From contig CALHVK010000119.1 in NCBI GenBank assembly GCA_938039195.1, positions 1 through 5,174 of the forward strand: a DNA stretch of 5,174 bases, given 5' to 3'. This stretch comes from an uncultured Carnobacteriaceae bacterium (GTDB lineage Bacteria; Bacillota; Bacilli; Lactobacillales; Aerococcaceae). The notes beneath the pieces are model-generated. The model was given only the letters and a program-made list of their open reading frames with translations, was not told the origin of the DNA and did not search any database. Shown one piece after another: positions 1 to 5,174 of the stretch (its first letter is position 1; every line of letters begins with the position of its first letter). Position numbers and translations under genes: made by a program.

Positions 1-88
1 CCTCTTTCCAACACCTCTTTCTAGAAGCAGAATCCTAAAAGTCGGCACACTCTCCTTTTTTCAAAAAAACTTCGTTGCTTTGAAATTA

Positions 89-208
89 CAAACTAATAAA
101 GACGTCACATTATCATAGCACCATCGTCCAAGCACTCTCCCAGTTCCCCTAGCCGTCCCTAAGACCTATTCCTCTTTCCAACACCTCTTTCTAGAAGCAG
201 AATCCTAA
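89..208 (+). pseudogene. Decayed potD 3'-end copy (unit 1/2 junction)
   Basis: Read in one frame, this stretch begins Q-T-N-K-D, runs through one TAG (116-118), and ends L-F-L-E-A-E-S-stop (TAA 206-208). The genuine PotD C-terminus has T-P-N-K-D at residues 301-305 and L-F-L-E-A-K-I-F-R-N-stop at its end. The final part matches at nucleotide level: GACCTATT, CCTCTTT and TAGAAGC occur in the same order, with small gaps. The middle is about 14 codons shorter and only weakly similar, so homology of the upstream half is an inference. There is no start codon or ribosome binding site, so it is not a working gene. It could instead descend from a different potD paralogue. Confidence 0.4.
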
Positions 209-260
209 AAGTCGGCACACTCTCCCTTTTTCAAAAAAAATCTTCGTTACTTTGAAATTA

Positions 261-380
261 CAAACTAATAAAGACGTCACATTATCATAGCACCATCGTC
301 CCAGCACTCTCCCTGTTCCTCTAGCCGTCCCTAAGACCTATTCCTCTTTCCAACACCTCTTTTCAGAAGCAGTATCCTAA
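261..380 (+). pseudogene. Decayed potD 3'-end copy (unit 2/3 junction)
   Basis: This is the second occurrence of the potD-tail-like segment, in the same frame arrangement: Q-T-N-K-D at 261-275, TAG at 288-290, then L-F-S-E-A-V-S-stop ending at 380. Its distal part (335-377) is also the outer end of the left arm of the large palindrome and aligns with 766-824 on the opposite strand. It is noncoding in its present state. Confidence 0.4.
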
Positions 381-511
381 AAGTCCGCACACTCTCCTTT
401 TTTTTCAAAAAAATCTTCGTTACTTTGAAATTCGGCAAAATAAAGGAAAAGCAATTTATCAATAAGTTCAATGAGCCTAAAATCCACGGATTCTATAGTA
501 GGAATAGTGGC
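335..511 (+). repeat. Left arm of large imperfect inverted repeat
   Basis: This arm is the reverse complement, with gaps, of 609-824. Matching blocks (left / right) are GACCTATT 335-342 / 817-824, AAAAGTC 379-385 / 760-766, CTTCGTTnCTTTGAAATTCGG 415-435 / 693-713, AGTTC 465-469 / 656-660, AAATCC 480-485 / 639-644, ACGGAT 486-491 / 632-637, ATAGTAG 495-501 / 619-625 and ATAGTGGC 504-511 / 609-616. The collinear order of eight blocks makes chance unlikely. The arm appears to be a mirror copy of the potD tail, terminator and downstream spacer. It lacks both stem-forming terminator arms that the right side keeps. Confidence 0.85.
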
Positions 512-644
512 GGTTGTAACCGATGTGAATTAGTGACTCTGGAAATTTATTTCCTAGAGTCACTTTGAAGCTCGGTAGTAGTTGAGACGACAGGCTCAAC
601 ACGGTACAGCCACTATCACTACTATGAAGATATCCGTAGGATTT
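480..644. other. Foldback core: long helix with two internal hairpins
   Basis: AAATCCACGGAT (480-491) pairs with ATCCGT/GGATTT (632-644, one bulged A). ATAGTAG (495-501) pairs with 619-625, and ATAGTGGC (504-511) with 609-616. Inside this helix are two hairpins. One is at 532-564: AGTGACTCT/AGAGTCACT, then GGAAAT/ATTTCC, with one bulged T. The other is at 581-600: GTTGAG, 8-base loop, CTCAAC. Together they form a multi-branched fold. No coding frame with a ribosome binding site is evident. It may be only the apex of the palindrome, or a structured RNA; I do not recognise a known RNA family. Confidence 0.6.
532..564. repeat. Apex hairpin of the palindrome
   Basis: A perfect 9-bp outer stem (532-540 / 556-564), a single bulged T at 555 and a 6-bp inner stem (541-546 / 549-554) enclose a minimal TT loop. 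It lies at the symmetry centre of the large inverted repeat. It is not followed by a T-run on either strand, so it is not a typical intrinsic terminator. Confidence 0.75.
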
Positions 645-694
645 AAAGGCGAATGGAACTCTATTCCATTTTCTCTTCTTTTATTCCTGCACCC

Positions 695-732
695 GAATTT
701 CAAAGGAACGAAGTTCCTTTATTCATTTTTTT
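695..732 (+). terminator. Possible plus-strand intrinsic terminator
   Basis: AAAGGAAC (702-709), loop GAA and GTTCCTTT (713-720) form a perfect 8-bp stem. It can be extended by GAAT (695-698) with ATTC (721-724) around a bulge. A run of seven T (726-732) follows on the plus strand. It would stop transcription entering from the repeat side toward potD, making this a bidirectional terminator zone together with 737-766. No plus-strand gene is visible that needs it, so the function is uncertain. Confidence 0.5.
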
Positions 733-736
733 GCAC

Positions 737-766
737 AAAAAAAGCCGAGAGCGTGTCTCGACTTTT
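737..766 (-). terminator. Rho-independent terminator of the pot operon
   Basis: On the minus strand AAAAG-T-CGAGA (766 to 756), loop CACGC and TCTCG-G-CTTTT form an 11-bp stem with one G-U pair (745/761). The stem runs into seven consecutive T (743-737). It begins one base after the potD stop codon (768-770), which fits the end of the five-gene transcript. Confidence 0.92.
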
Positions 767-767
767 C

Positions 768-1838
768 TTAGTTTCTAAAGATCTTGGCTTCTAAAAAGAG
801 GTCGTTGTAAAGCGATAATAGGTCGGTTCCTAAATTCTCGTAAACCTCCATCTTCTCCATCGCTTCCTCACTCGGATAGAAGCTCTCATCCGAAGTGATT
901 TCTTCTGGTAAGAGTGCTAGCGCATCCTTGTTTGGCGTTGCATACCCAACATACTGAGCATTCTTCGCTGCGATTTCCGGACGCAACATGAAGTTGATAA
1001 ACGCATACGCGCCTTCCTTGTTACCAACTGTTTTTGGAATGACGATATTATCAAACCATAAGTTCGTTCCTTCGCTAGGAGCCACGTAGGCTAAATCTTC
1101 ATTCTCACTCAACATTTTGGAAGCCTCACCTGAGAAAGTCACGGCTATATTTGCTTCTCCTTGAATCATGTATGTCTTCATCTCATCGGCGATAATCGCT
1201 TTTGCATTCGGCATCAATGTCTTCAAGAATTTACCGGCTTCTTTAACGATAGCTTCGTCTTTTTCATTAAGAGAATAGCCTTGTGTTTGAAGTGCGATTC
1301 CCATCATTTCACGAGCTCCGTCAATAAATAGAATGGAATCTTTTAAATCCGGATTCCATAAATCGCGCCACTCGCTAATCATTCCTTCTGGATAAACTTT
1401 CGTATTATAAACAATCCCTAATGTTCCCCAGAAATATGGAATACTGTAAGTATTGTCAGGGTCAAAAGATTGGTGTAAGAAACGTGGATCGATATGTTCC
1501 ATCCCTTTGATTTTTGAGTAATCTAGTTTTTCTAGTAAGTTTTCTTCAACCATTTTATGAATCGTGTACTCACTAGGGATGGCGATATCGTAGTTCGTTC
1601 CACCTTGCTTAATTTTTGTAAGCATGGCTTCGTTAGAATCGAACGTTTCATAGATTACTTTATAACCTGTTTCTTGTTCAAATTGTGTAATGAGTTCTGG
1701 GTCGATATAGTCTCCCCAGTTATATACGATAATTGTTTGAGGGTCCCCTGCCGTTGCTGTTTCAAAATTCTTACGGATTCCAAACAACACTAGGCAAGAT
1801 ACTACGATCGTCCCGATTAACATCGTTAGTCGCTTCAT
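768..1838 (-). CDS. potD: Spermidine/putrescine ABC transporter substrate-binding protein PotD
   Basis: This is the extracellular polyamine receptor that hands spermidine or putrescine to PotB/PotC. It has 356 residues, the usual length for the Gram-positive family. A short basic N-terminus (MKR) and a hydrophobic segment at residues 5-21 act as a signal or membrane anchor. The mature part opens with the family motif YNWGDYIDP (39-47), followed by FDSNEAM and IPSEY (87-91), YFWGTLGIVYN (135-145), DGARE (173-177), SGEAS, LWFDN (260-264) and GYATPN (298-303). By comparison with E. coli PotD, W41, Y44, S89, Y91, E177, W261, D263 and Y299 are likely ligand contacts; F235 stands where E. coli has a tryptophan. 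The ATG overlaps the potC stop (ATGA) and has AAAGGAG 8 bases upstream. It is the last gene of the operon, and its 3' end is mirrored in the repeats beyond it. Confidence 0.96.
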   Translation of the reverse strand: MKRLTMLIGTIVVSCLVLFGIRKNFETATAGDPQTIIVYNWGDYIDPELITQFEQETGYKVIYETFDSNEAMLTKIKQGGTNYDIAIPSEYTIHKMVEENLLEKLDYSKIKGMEHIDPRFLHQSFDPDNTYSIPYFWGTLGIVYNTKVYPEGMISEWRDLWNPDLKDSILFIDGAREMMGIALQTQGYSLNEKDEAIVKEAGKFLKTLMPNAKAIIADEMKTYMIQGEANIAVTFSGEASKMLSENEDLAYVAPSEGTNLWFDNIVIPKTVGNKEGAYAFINFMLRPEIAAKNAQYVGYATPNKDALALLPEEITSDESFYPSEEAMEKMEVYENLGTDLLSLYNDLFLEAKIFRN

Positions 1839-2671
1839 AGTGTGACTCCTTTCAATAGGTCACTCTCTGAAGCCTTCCCATTCAATCGTTTTTGTTGGAT
1901 TTTTTGAATGAAGTAATATCCAATTACGAGTGATAATGAGAATAGGAACATCAATGTACTTAAGGCATTGATTTCTAAGCTGATTCCTTGGCGCGCACGT
2001 GAGTAGATTTCAACGGCAATTGTTGAGAATCCATTCCCTGTTACGAAGAATGTCACGGCGAAGTCATCTAATGAATACGTAAATGCCATAAAGAATCCAC
2101 TTAGAATTCCTGGTGTAATCGATGGTAAAACGATGCGCGTTAATACTTGTGAGCTTGTTGCTCCTAAGTCACGAGCCGCTGTAATCATCGATGGATTCAT
2201 TTCTGATAATTTTGGTAAAACCATCAGTACAACGATTGGAATGTTAAATGCGATGTGCGCAAGTAATACCGACATAAAGCCGAGTTTGAATCCAATTACT
2301 GTAAAGAGAATTAAAAGGCTGGCACCGATGATAACGTCTGGCGATACCATCAAAATATTGTTAAAGCCTAATAATATTTGTTTGCGATGGTTGGAACGGA
2401 TGTAATGAATCATGATAGCTCCAAGTGTTCCAATCACAGTCGCAATTAATGAAGATAAGAGTGCAAGAATTAATGTATCGAGCACGATTCCGATTAAACG
2501 TGTATCGGCAAGAACGGCTTTATAGTGGTCGAGTGTAAAACTCTCGAATCCGTTCATACTACCAGCACTGTTAAATGAGTAAAAAATCAAGTAGAAAATC
2601 GGAGCGTATAAGACTACAAATACAAACACTAAGTAGAGATTTGTCCACTTGCTGTTCTTTTCTAATTTCAT
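1835..2671 (-). CDS. potC: Spermidine/putrescine ABC transporter permease PotC
   Basis: This is one of the two membrane permeases of the polyamine importer. It has 278 residues with about six hydrophobic helices, near 11-32, 62-90, 104-126, 132-153, 190-212 and 236-255. The cytoplasmic EAA loop that docks on PotA is seen as AARDLGA (165-171) followed by IVLP (180-183). The stretch FTYSLDDFAVTFFVTGNGFST (197-217) is characteristic of PotC. The start ATG lies in a 4-base ATGA overlap with the potB stop, with a very strong AAAAGGAGG 9 bases upstream inside the potB coding end, indicating coupled translation. The last 20 residues are polar and cytoplasmic. The assignment to PotC rather than PotB rests on gene order and on the LDDFAVTFFVTG motif. 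Confidence 0.96.
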   Translation of the reverse strand: MKLEKNSKWTNLYLVFVFVVLYAPIFYLIFYSFNSAGSMNGFESFTLDHYKAVLADTRLIGIVLDTLILALLSSLIATVIGTLGAIMIHYIRSNHRKQILLGFNNILMVSPDVIIGASLLILFTVIGFKLGFMSVLLAHIAFNIPIVVLMVLPKLSEMNPSMITAARDLGATSSQVLTRIVLPSITPGILSGFFMAFTYSLDDFAVTFFVTGNGFSTIAVEIYSRARQGISLEINALSTLMFLFSLSLVIGYYFIQKIQQKRLNGKASESDLLKGVTL

Positions 2672-3480
2672 TCAGATACGCCTCCTTTTCTACGGTCTCT
2701 TGTAATAAACATTAAAATAATCATCGCTACAATCAATACAACCCCGATTGTAGAACCCATTCCCCAGTTTTGCGTTACTAAGAAATGTTGCTCAACGGCT
2801 GTACCAAGTGTAATTACGCGGTTTCCTCCAATTAAACGAGTCAACATGAAGAGTGAGAGTGATGGGATAAATACGGCTTGTACGCCACTACGCACTCCAT
2901 TCATCGTCAATGGAACGATAACACGTCTAAAGGTATCCCATTTTGTAGCCCCAAGGTCGCGGCTTGCCGCAATCAGAGAGCTTGGTAATTCTTCAATCGA
3001 GTTGAAGATTGGCAAAATCATAAATGGTAACTCGATATACGCTGCTACCGTTAAGAAACTGAAGTCAGTGAATAGGAATTCTTGTGGCGCCACTCCAAAT
3101 AATGAAAGGAAGTTGTTCACTGTCCCTGTTTGGCTAAAGATTCCAATAAACGCATAGGCTTTTAACAGTAAGTTTACCCATGTTGGTAAGATGATTAATA
3201 AGAGCCATAATTGTTTGTGTTTTGAACGACTAAGGAAAAGTGCTGTTGGATAACTAACGAGTAGTGTAACAAGCGTTACTAGAAATGCATACCACACTGA
3301 GTTGAAGGTCATTTCTAAGTAGTTTCCTGACGCAAAATAGTTTGTATAGTTTCCAAGCGTTACTTGTCCATTGATATCGAAGAATGATTTATAGAAAATC
3401 ATTCCAAGTGGCGTTACTACGAATAATAACAACCAGATAAAGTATGGAATGGAAAATAATAGACGTGATTGTTTAGTCAT
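2668..3480 (-). CDS. potB: Spermidine/putrescine ABC transporter permease PotB
   Basis: This is the other permease subunit, pairing with PotC to form the translocation path. It has 270 residues with helices near 9-31, 61-83, 91-115, 140-160, 198-216 and 242-260. The EAA loop reads AASRDLGATKWDTFRRVIVP (171-190), with the invariant glycine at 177. The sequence PTWVNLLLKAYA (99-110) is typical of PotB. The ATG is inside the potA 3' end (8-base overlap), with a modest GAGG 9 bases upstream, so translation probably depends on ribosomes finishing potA. The ribosome binding site is weaker than those of potC and potD. Confidence 0.95.
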   Translation of the reverse strand: MTKQSRLLFSIPYFIWLLLFVVTPLGMIFYKSFFDINGQVTLGNYTNYFASGNYLEMTFNSVWYAFLVTLVTLLVSYPTALFLSRSKHKQLWLLLIILPTWVNLLLKAYAFIGIFSQTGTVNNFLSLFGVAPQEFLFTDFSFLTVAAYIELPFMILPIFNSIEELPSSLIAASRDLGATKWDTFRRVIVPLTMNGVRSGVQAVFIPSLSLFMLTRLIGGNRVITLGTAVEQHFLVTQNWGMGSTIGVVLIVAMIILMFITRDRRKGGVSE

Positions 3481-4579
3481 TTTCTTCTACCTCGTCTTCG
3501 TAGCTTTCTAAACGAGCGTCGAAGTCTTCTTCACTTTCTCCAAAACGCATTACGTGGATGTCGTGTGGTTCGAAGTATAAGCCCACTTTTGATCCTACTT
3601 CTGCTTTACGAGTGGAGTGAATCATCCATTCGTTGCCATTTTCGTCATAGCAGATGATTTCGTAGTGAACCCCGCGGAATAATTGAGTGTCCACTTCAAC
3701 TGTTAATTTTCCTTTTTCGATAGACGTTAATGATAAGTCTTCTGGACGAATTACAATTTCAACTTTTTCGTTTGGACGCATTCCGGCATCGGCACACTCG
3801 AATTCTTTTCCAACGAATTCTACAAGGTAGTCTTCCTTCATAACCCCATCAACGATATTACTTTCACCGATAAAGTCCGCAACGAAACGGTTGATTGGCT
3901 CATCGTAAATATCTACTGGTGTTCCTGATTGAATGATTTCTCCTTTACTCATAACGAAGATTTCATCACTCATCGCTAACGCTTCTTCTTGGTCATGCGT
4001 TACGAAGATAAATGTGATGCCTAGACGTTGTTGCAATTCACGAAGTTCATATTGCATGTCTGTACGAAGTTTTAAGTCTAACGCTGACAATGGTTCATCG
4101 AGCAGTAGTACTTCTGGTTCATTAACAAGAGCGCGGGCGATGGCCACACGTTGTTGTTGCCCACCAGACATTTGTGAGATTTCACGGTTTTCATATCCTG
4201 ATAATTGCACCATTTTTAAAGCGTCTGCTACTTTTTCCTTAATGATGTTTTCTGGAGTTTTCTTTAAGCGTAATCCAAACGCGATATTTTCGAATACATT
4301 CATATGTGGGAATAATGCGTAGTCTTGGAAAACAGTGTTGACTTTACGTTTGTTTGGTGGAAGTTTAGTAACGTCTTCCCCGTTTAAAGTCACTTTTCCG
4401 TTTGATACATCTGTAAATCCAGCAATGATACGTAAGATTGTTGTCTTACCGCATCCTGAAGGCCCTAGTAATGTATAGAATTTTCCTTTTTCGATTTCGA
4501 AGTTGATATTTTTTAATACATGAGTGTCCTCATAAAATTTGTTCACATTCTCAAATGAGATAATTGTGTTGTTTGACAT
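3473..4579 (-). CDS. potA: Spermidine/putrescine ABC transporter ATP-binding protein PotA
   Basis: This cytoplasmic ATPase powers polyamine uptake. From the chosen ATG it has 368 residues. The nucleotide-binding domain shows Walker A GPSGCGKTT (39-47), the Q-loop in FQDYALFPHM (84-93), the signature SGGQQQR (138-144), Walker B LLLDEP (158-163), the D-loop SALD (165-168) and the switch histidine in THDQEEA (194-200). The C-terminal third is a TOBE-type regulatory domain containing IRPEDL (277-282). The tail is strikingly acidic (ESEEDFDARLESYEDEVEEND), unusual for the family core. A GTG three codons upstream (4588) is in frame. The ATG at 4579 is preferred because AGGTG (4586-4590) lies 6 bases before it and overlaps that GTG. 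The gene sits 22 bases after the regulator stop, so the two are probably cotranscribed. Confidence 0.95.
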   Translation of the reverse strand: MSNNTIISFENVNKFYEDTHVLKNINFEIEKGKFYTLLGPSGCGKTTILRIIAGFTDVSNGKVTLNGEDVTKLPPNKRKVNTVFQDYALFPHMNVFENIAFGLRLKKTPENIIKEKVADALKMVQLSGYENREISQMSGGQQQRVAIARALVNEPEVLLLDEPLSALDLKLRTDMQYELRELQQRLGITFIFVTHDQEEALAMSDEIFVMSKGEIIQSGTPVDIYDEPINRFVADFIGESNIVDGVMKEDYLVEFVGKEFECADAGMRPNEKVEIVIRPEDLSLTSIEKGKLTVEVDTQLFRGVHYEIICYDENGNEWMIHSTRKAEVGSKVGLYFEPHDIHVMRFGESEEDFDARLESYEDEVEEND

Positions 4580-4585
4580 TGCTAG

Positions 4586-4590
4586 CACCT
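4586..4590 (-). promoter_or_regulatory. Ribosome binding site deciding the potA start
   Basis: The minus-strand AGGTG is complementary to the CACCT of the 16S rRNA 3' end and lies 6 bases before the ATG at 4579. The alternative GTG start (4586-4588) is inside this motif and has only AAGAAAG a few bases ahead of it, so the ATG is the better choice. Confidence 0.6.
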
Positions 4591-4601
4591 AACTTTCTTA
4601 A

Positions 4602-5144
4602 TTATAAATATGAATCTGTCGCCACGACTAAAACTTTTGACGGTTTCTTAGCGGCGTTGCTAATTTGGTGTTTGGCTTTCGCCTCAAAATAGAAGGACTC
4701 TCCCTTGGAAACTACTTCAACTTGTTTACCGACTTTGACCTGAACAGAACCTTCGAGCACATATCCAAATGTTTCTGCAAGTGACGGTTGGAACGTCTTG
4801 TACGCTCCCCCTACTTCGAACTCCAAAATCACGGGTTCCATTTCATGCTCGTTCGAGTCTGGATTGAGCCACGTGACCGTCGTATGGTGATTGGCGTCTT
4901 CCATCATCGTCATATCCTCTTGGCGGTAGATGGTGAGCGCCTCTTCTGGCCCCTCATCAAAAAAGTCCGCTGCAGGGCATCCCAACACTTCAAGAATATC
5001 AAAGAACGTATCCATTGATGGCGAACTCAAATCATTCTCTAATTGCGAGATATATCCCTTTGACAAATCTGTTCTCTCTGCTAACTCTTCTTGCGTTAAA
5101 CCCTTTTGAATACGTAGGGCACGCAGTTGATGACCGATTTCCAT
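4602..5144 (-). CDS. HTH-XRE/cupin transcriptional regulator of the pot operon
   Basis: This 180-residue protein has two domains. An N-terminal XRE-type helix-turn-helix (about 5-60) includes LRIQKGLTQEELAERTDLSKGYISQLE, with the recognition helix near 28-37. A C-terminal cupin (about 105-178) includes FGYVLEGSVQVKVGKQVEVVSKGESFYFEAKAKHQISN. The architecture is that of PuuR-like regulators, which bind DNA and sense a small ligand in the cupin barrel. The position as first gene of the pot operon suggests a response to polyamines and autoregulation, but the ligand is an inference. The ATG has AAAAGGAG 6 bases upstream. The cupin keeps the G-X-fold spacing and a histidine (H159) but not a full His-rich metal site, so metal binding is doubtful. 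A specific gene name is not justified. Confidence 0.9.
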   Translation of the reverse strand: MEIGHQLRALRIQKGLTQEELAERTDLSKGYISQLENDLSSPSMDTFFDILEVLGCPAADFFDEGPEEALTIYRQEDMTMMEDANHHTTVTWLNPDSNEHEMEPVILEFEVGGAYKTFQPSLAETFGYVLEGSVQVKVGKQVEVVSKGESFYFEAKAKHQISNAAKKPSKVLVVATDSYL

Positions 5145-5157
5145 TGTCTTCTCCTTT

Positions 5158-5172
5158 TAAACTAATTGTTTA
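5158..5172. promoter_or_regulatory. Candidate operator dyad upstream of the regulator
   Basis: TAAAC, five bases (TAATT) and GTTTA form a perfect 5-bp-arm inverted repeat directly upstream of the ribosome binding site of the regulator gene. Small dyads of this kind are typical XRE-family operators, and the location would allow autorepression of the whole operon. The promoter itself would lie at or beyond the window edge and cannot be judged. With short arms in AT-rich DNA, chance is possible. Confidence 0.35.
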
Positions 5173-5174
5173 CT

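Larger units (their letters stand above)
1..432 (+). repeat. Tandem direct repeat, about 170-bp unit, 2.5 copies
   Basis: Units run 1-170, 171-342 and 343-432, the last one partial. Copies 1 and 2 differ by about five substitutions and a 2-base indel in the T/A-run zone. Copy 3 carries a few more changes and stops matching after the shared TTTGAAATT. Each unit reads CCTCTTTCCAACACC, then TAGAAGC, AAAAGTC, a T-run, C, an A-run, CTTCGTTnCTTTGAAATT, and about 80 more bases ending GACCTATT. Because the first copy begins at base 1, the array probably continues beyond the window. The first half of each unit aligns with the minus-strand potD 3' end and terminator (741-824), so the array looks derived from that segment rather than being a foreign element. 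No transposase is seen. Confidence 0.93.
609..824 (-). repeat. Right arm of large imperfect inverted repeat (potD tail, terminator, spacer)
   Basis: This is the functional counterpart of the left arm. It covers the last codons of potD (768-824), the operon terminator (737-766), a second stem-loop (702-720) and spacer down to 609. Compared with the left arm it carries extra bases that complete both stem-loops, so either this is the ancestral form and the other copies lost pairing, or the reverse. The block correspondence is listed under the left arm. Confidence 0.85.

Noticed and set aside
112..120. Minus-strand extended -10-like TGCTATGAT in the repeat units
   Set aside because: No acceptable -35 hexamer lies 16-18 bases upstream and there is no downstream gene. 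In AT-rich repeats this is likely chance.
155..214. Minus-strand short peptide frame starting at a GTG in each repeat unit (about 19 codons) after GGGAGA
   Set aside because: The purine stretch is only a few bases from the GTG, the frame is very short, and the same bases are explained by the potD-tail-like repeat.
1..432. CRISPR array
   Set aside because: Repeats are about 170 bp and contiguous with no unique spacers, and no cas gene is present.
511..522. Short dyad CGGTT-GT-AACCG as an operator
   Set aside because: It lies within the foldback core with no adjacent promoter or gene start, and the arms are too short to support a regulatory call.
582..794. Plus-strand 70-codon open frame beginning with TTG
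   Set aside because: It has no ribosome binding site, runs through both terminator hairpins and into the antisense of potD, and its peptide shows no recognisable domain. It is a by-product of the palindrome.
335..824. Insertion sequence or MITE with terminal inverted repeats
   Set aside because: The outer right end lies inside intact potD coding sequence and is ordinary PotD C-terminus. There is no visible target-site duplication and no transposase, so an inverted duplication explains it better.
1557..1793. Plus-strand open frame inside potD
   Set aside because: It is fully antisense to the well-supported potD, with no ribosome binding site and no family resemblance.
3933..4322. Plus-strand 129-codon open frame antisense to potA
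   Set aside because: It is the antisense shadow of the conserved ATPase motifs, and its composition (Ser/Cys-rich) is typical of such shadows.

Overview
The window holds a polyamine (spermidine/putrescine) ABC transporter operon of a low-GC Gram-positive bacterium. Next to it lies an unusual repeat-rich intergenic region. The protein sequences resemble the streptococcal/enterococcal Pot system, with AT-leaning third positions and strong AAAGGAG-type ribosome binding sites. I infer the order Lactobacillales; the genus cannot be fixed from this window.

Minus strand, read right to left (about 5144 to 737): an HTH-XRE/cupin regulator, potA (ATPase), potB and potC (two permeases), potD (substrate-binding protein), then a strong intrinsic terminator one base after the potD stop. 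The regulator and potA are 22 bases apart. potA/potB overlap by 8 bases, and potB/potC and potC/potD each overlap by 4 bases (ATGA), so all five genes are probably one transcript with coupled translation. Two PotA, one PotB and one PotC would form the membrane importer, and PotD, anchored outside, delivers polyamines to it. The regulator is probably the polyamine-responsive or autoregulatory switch. A TAAAC-N5-GTTTA dyad just upstream of it, at the very edge of the window, is a candidate operator.

Positions 1-767 carry no convincing intact gene but are highly structured. Positions 1-432 contain two and a half direct repeats of about 170 bases, starting at the window edge. Each unit resembles, on the opposite strand to the operon, a decayed copy of the potD 3' end plus its terminator. 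The last, partial unit leads into a large imperfect palindrome (about 335-824, centre near 548). The right arm of the palindrome is the genuine potD tail, its terminator and the downstream spacer; the left arm is their mirror copy. The centre (480-644) can fold into a long helix carrying two side hairpins.

The most noteworthy observation is therefore an inverted duplication of the end of the pot operon that has apparently been tandemly amplified and has decayed. Its stem-loops are intact only in the copy that serves potD.
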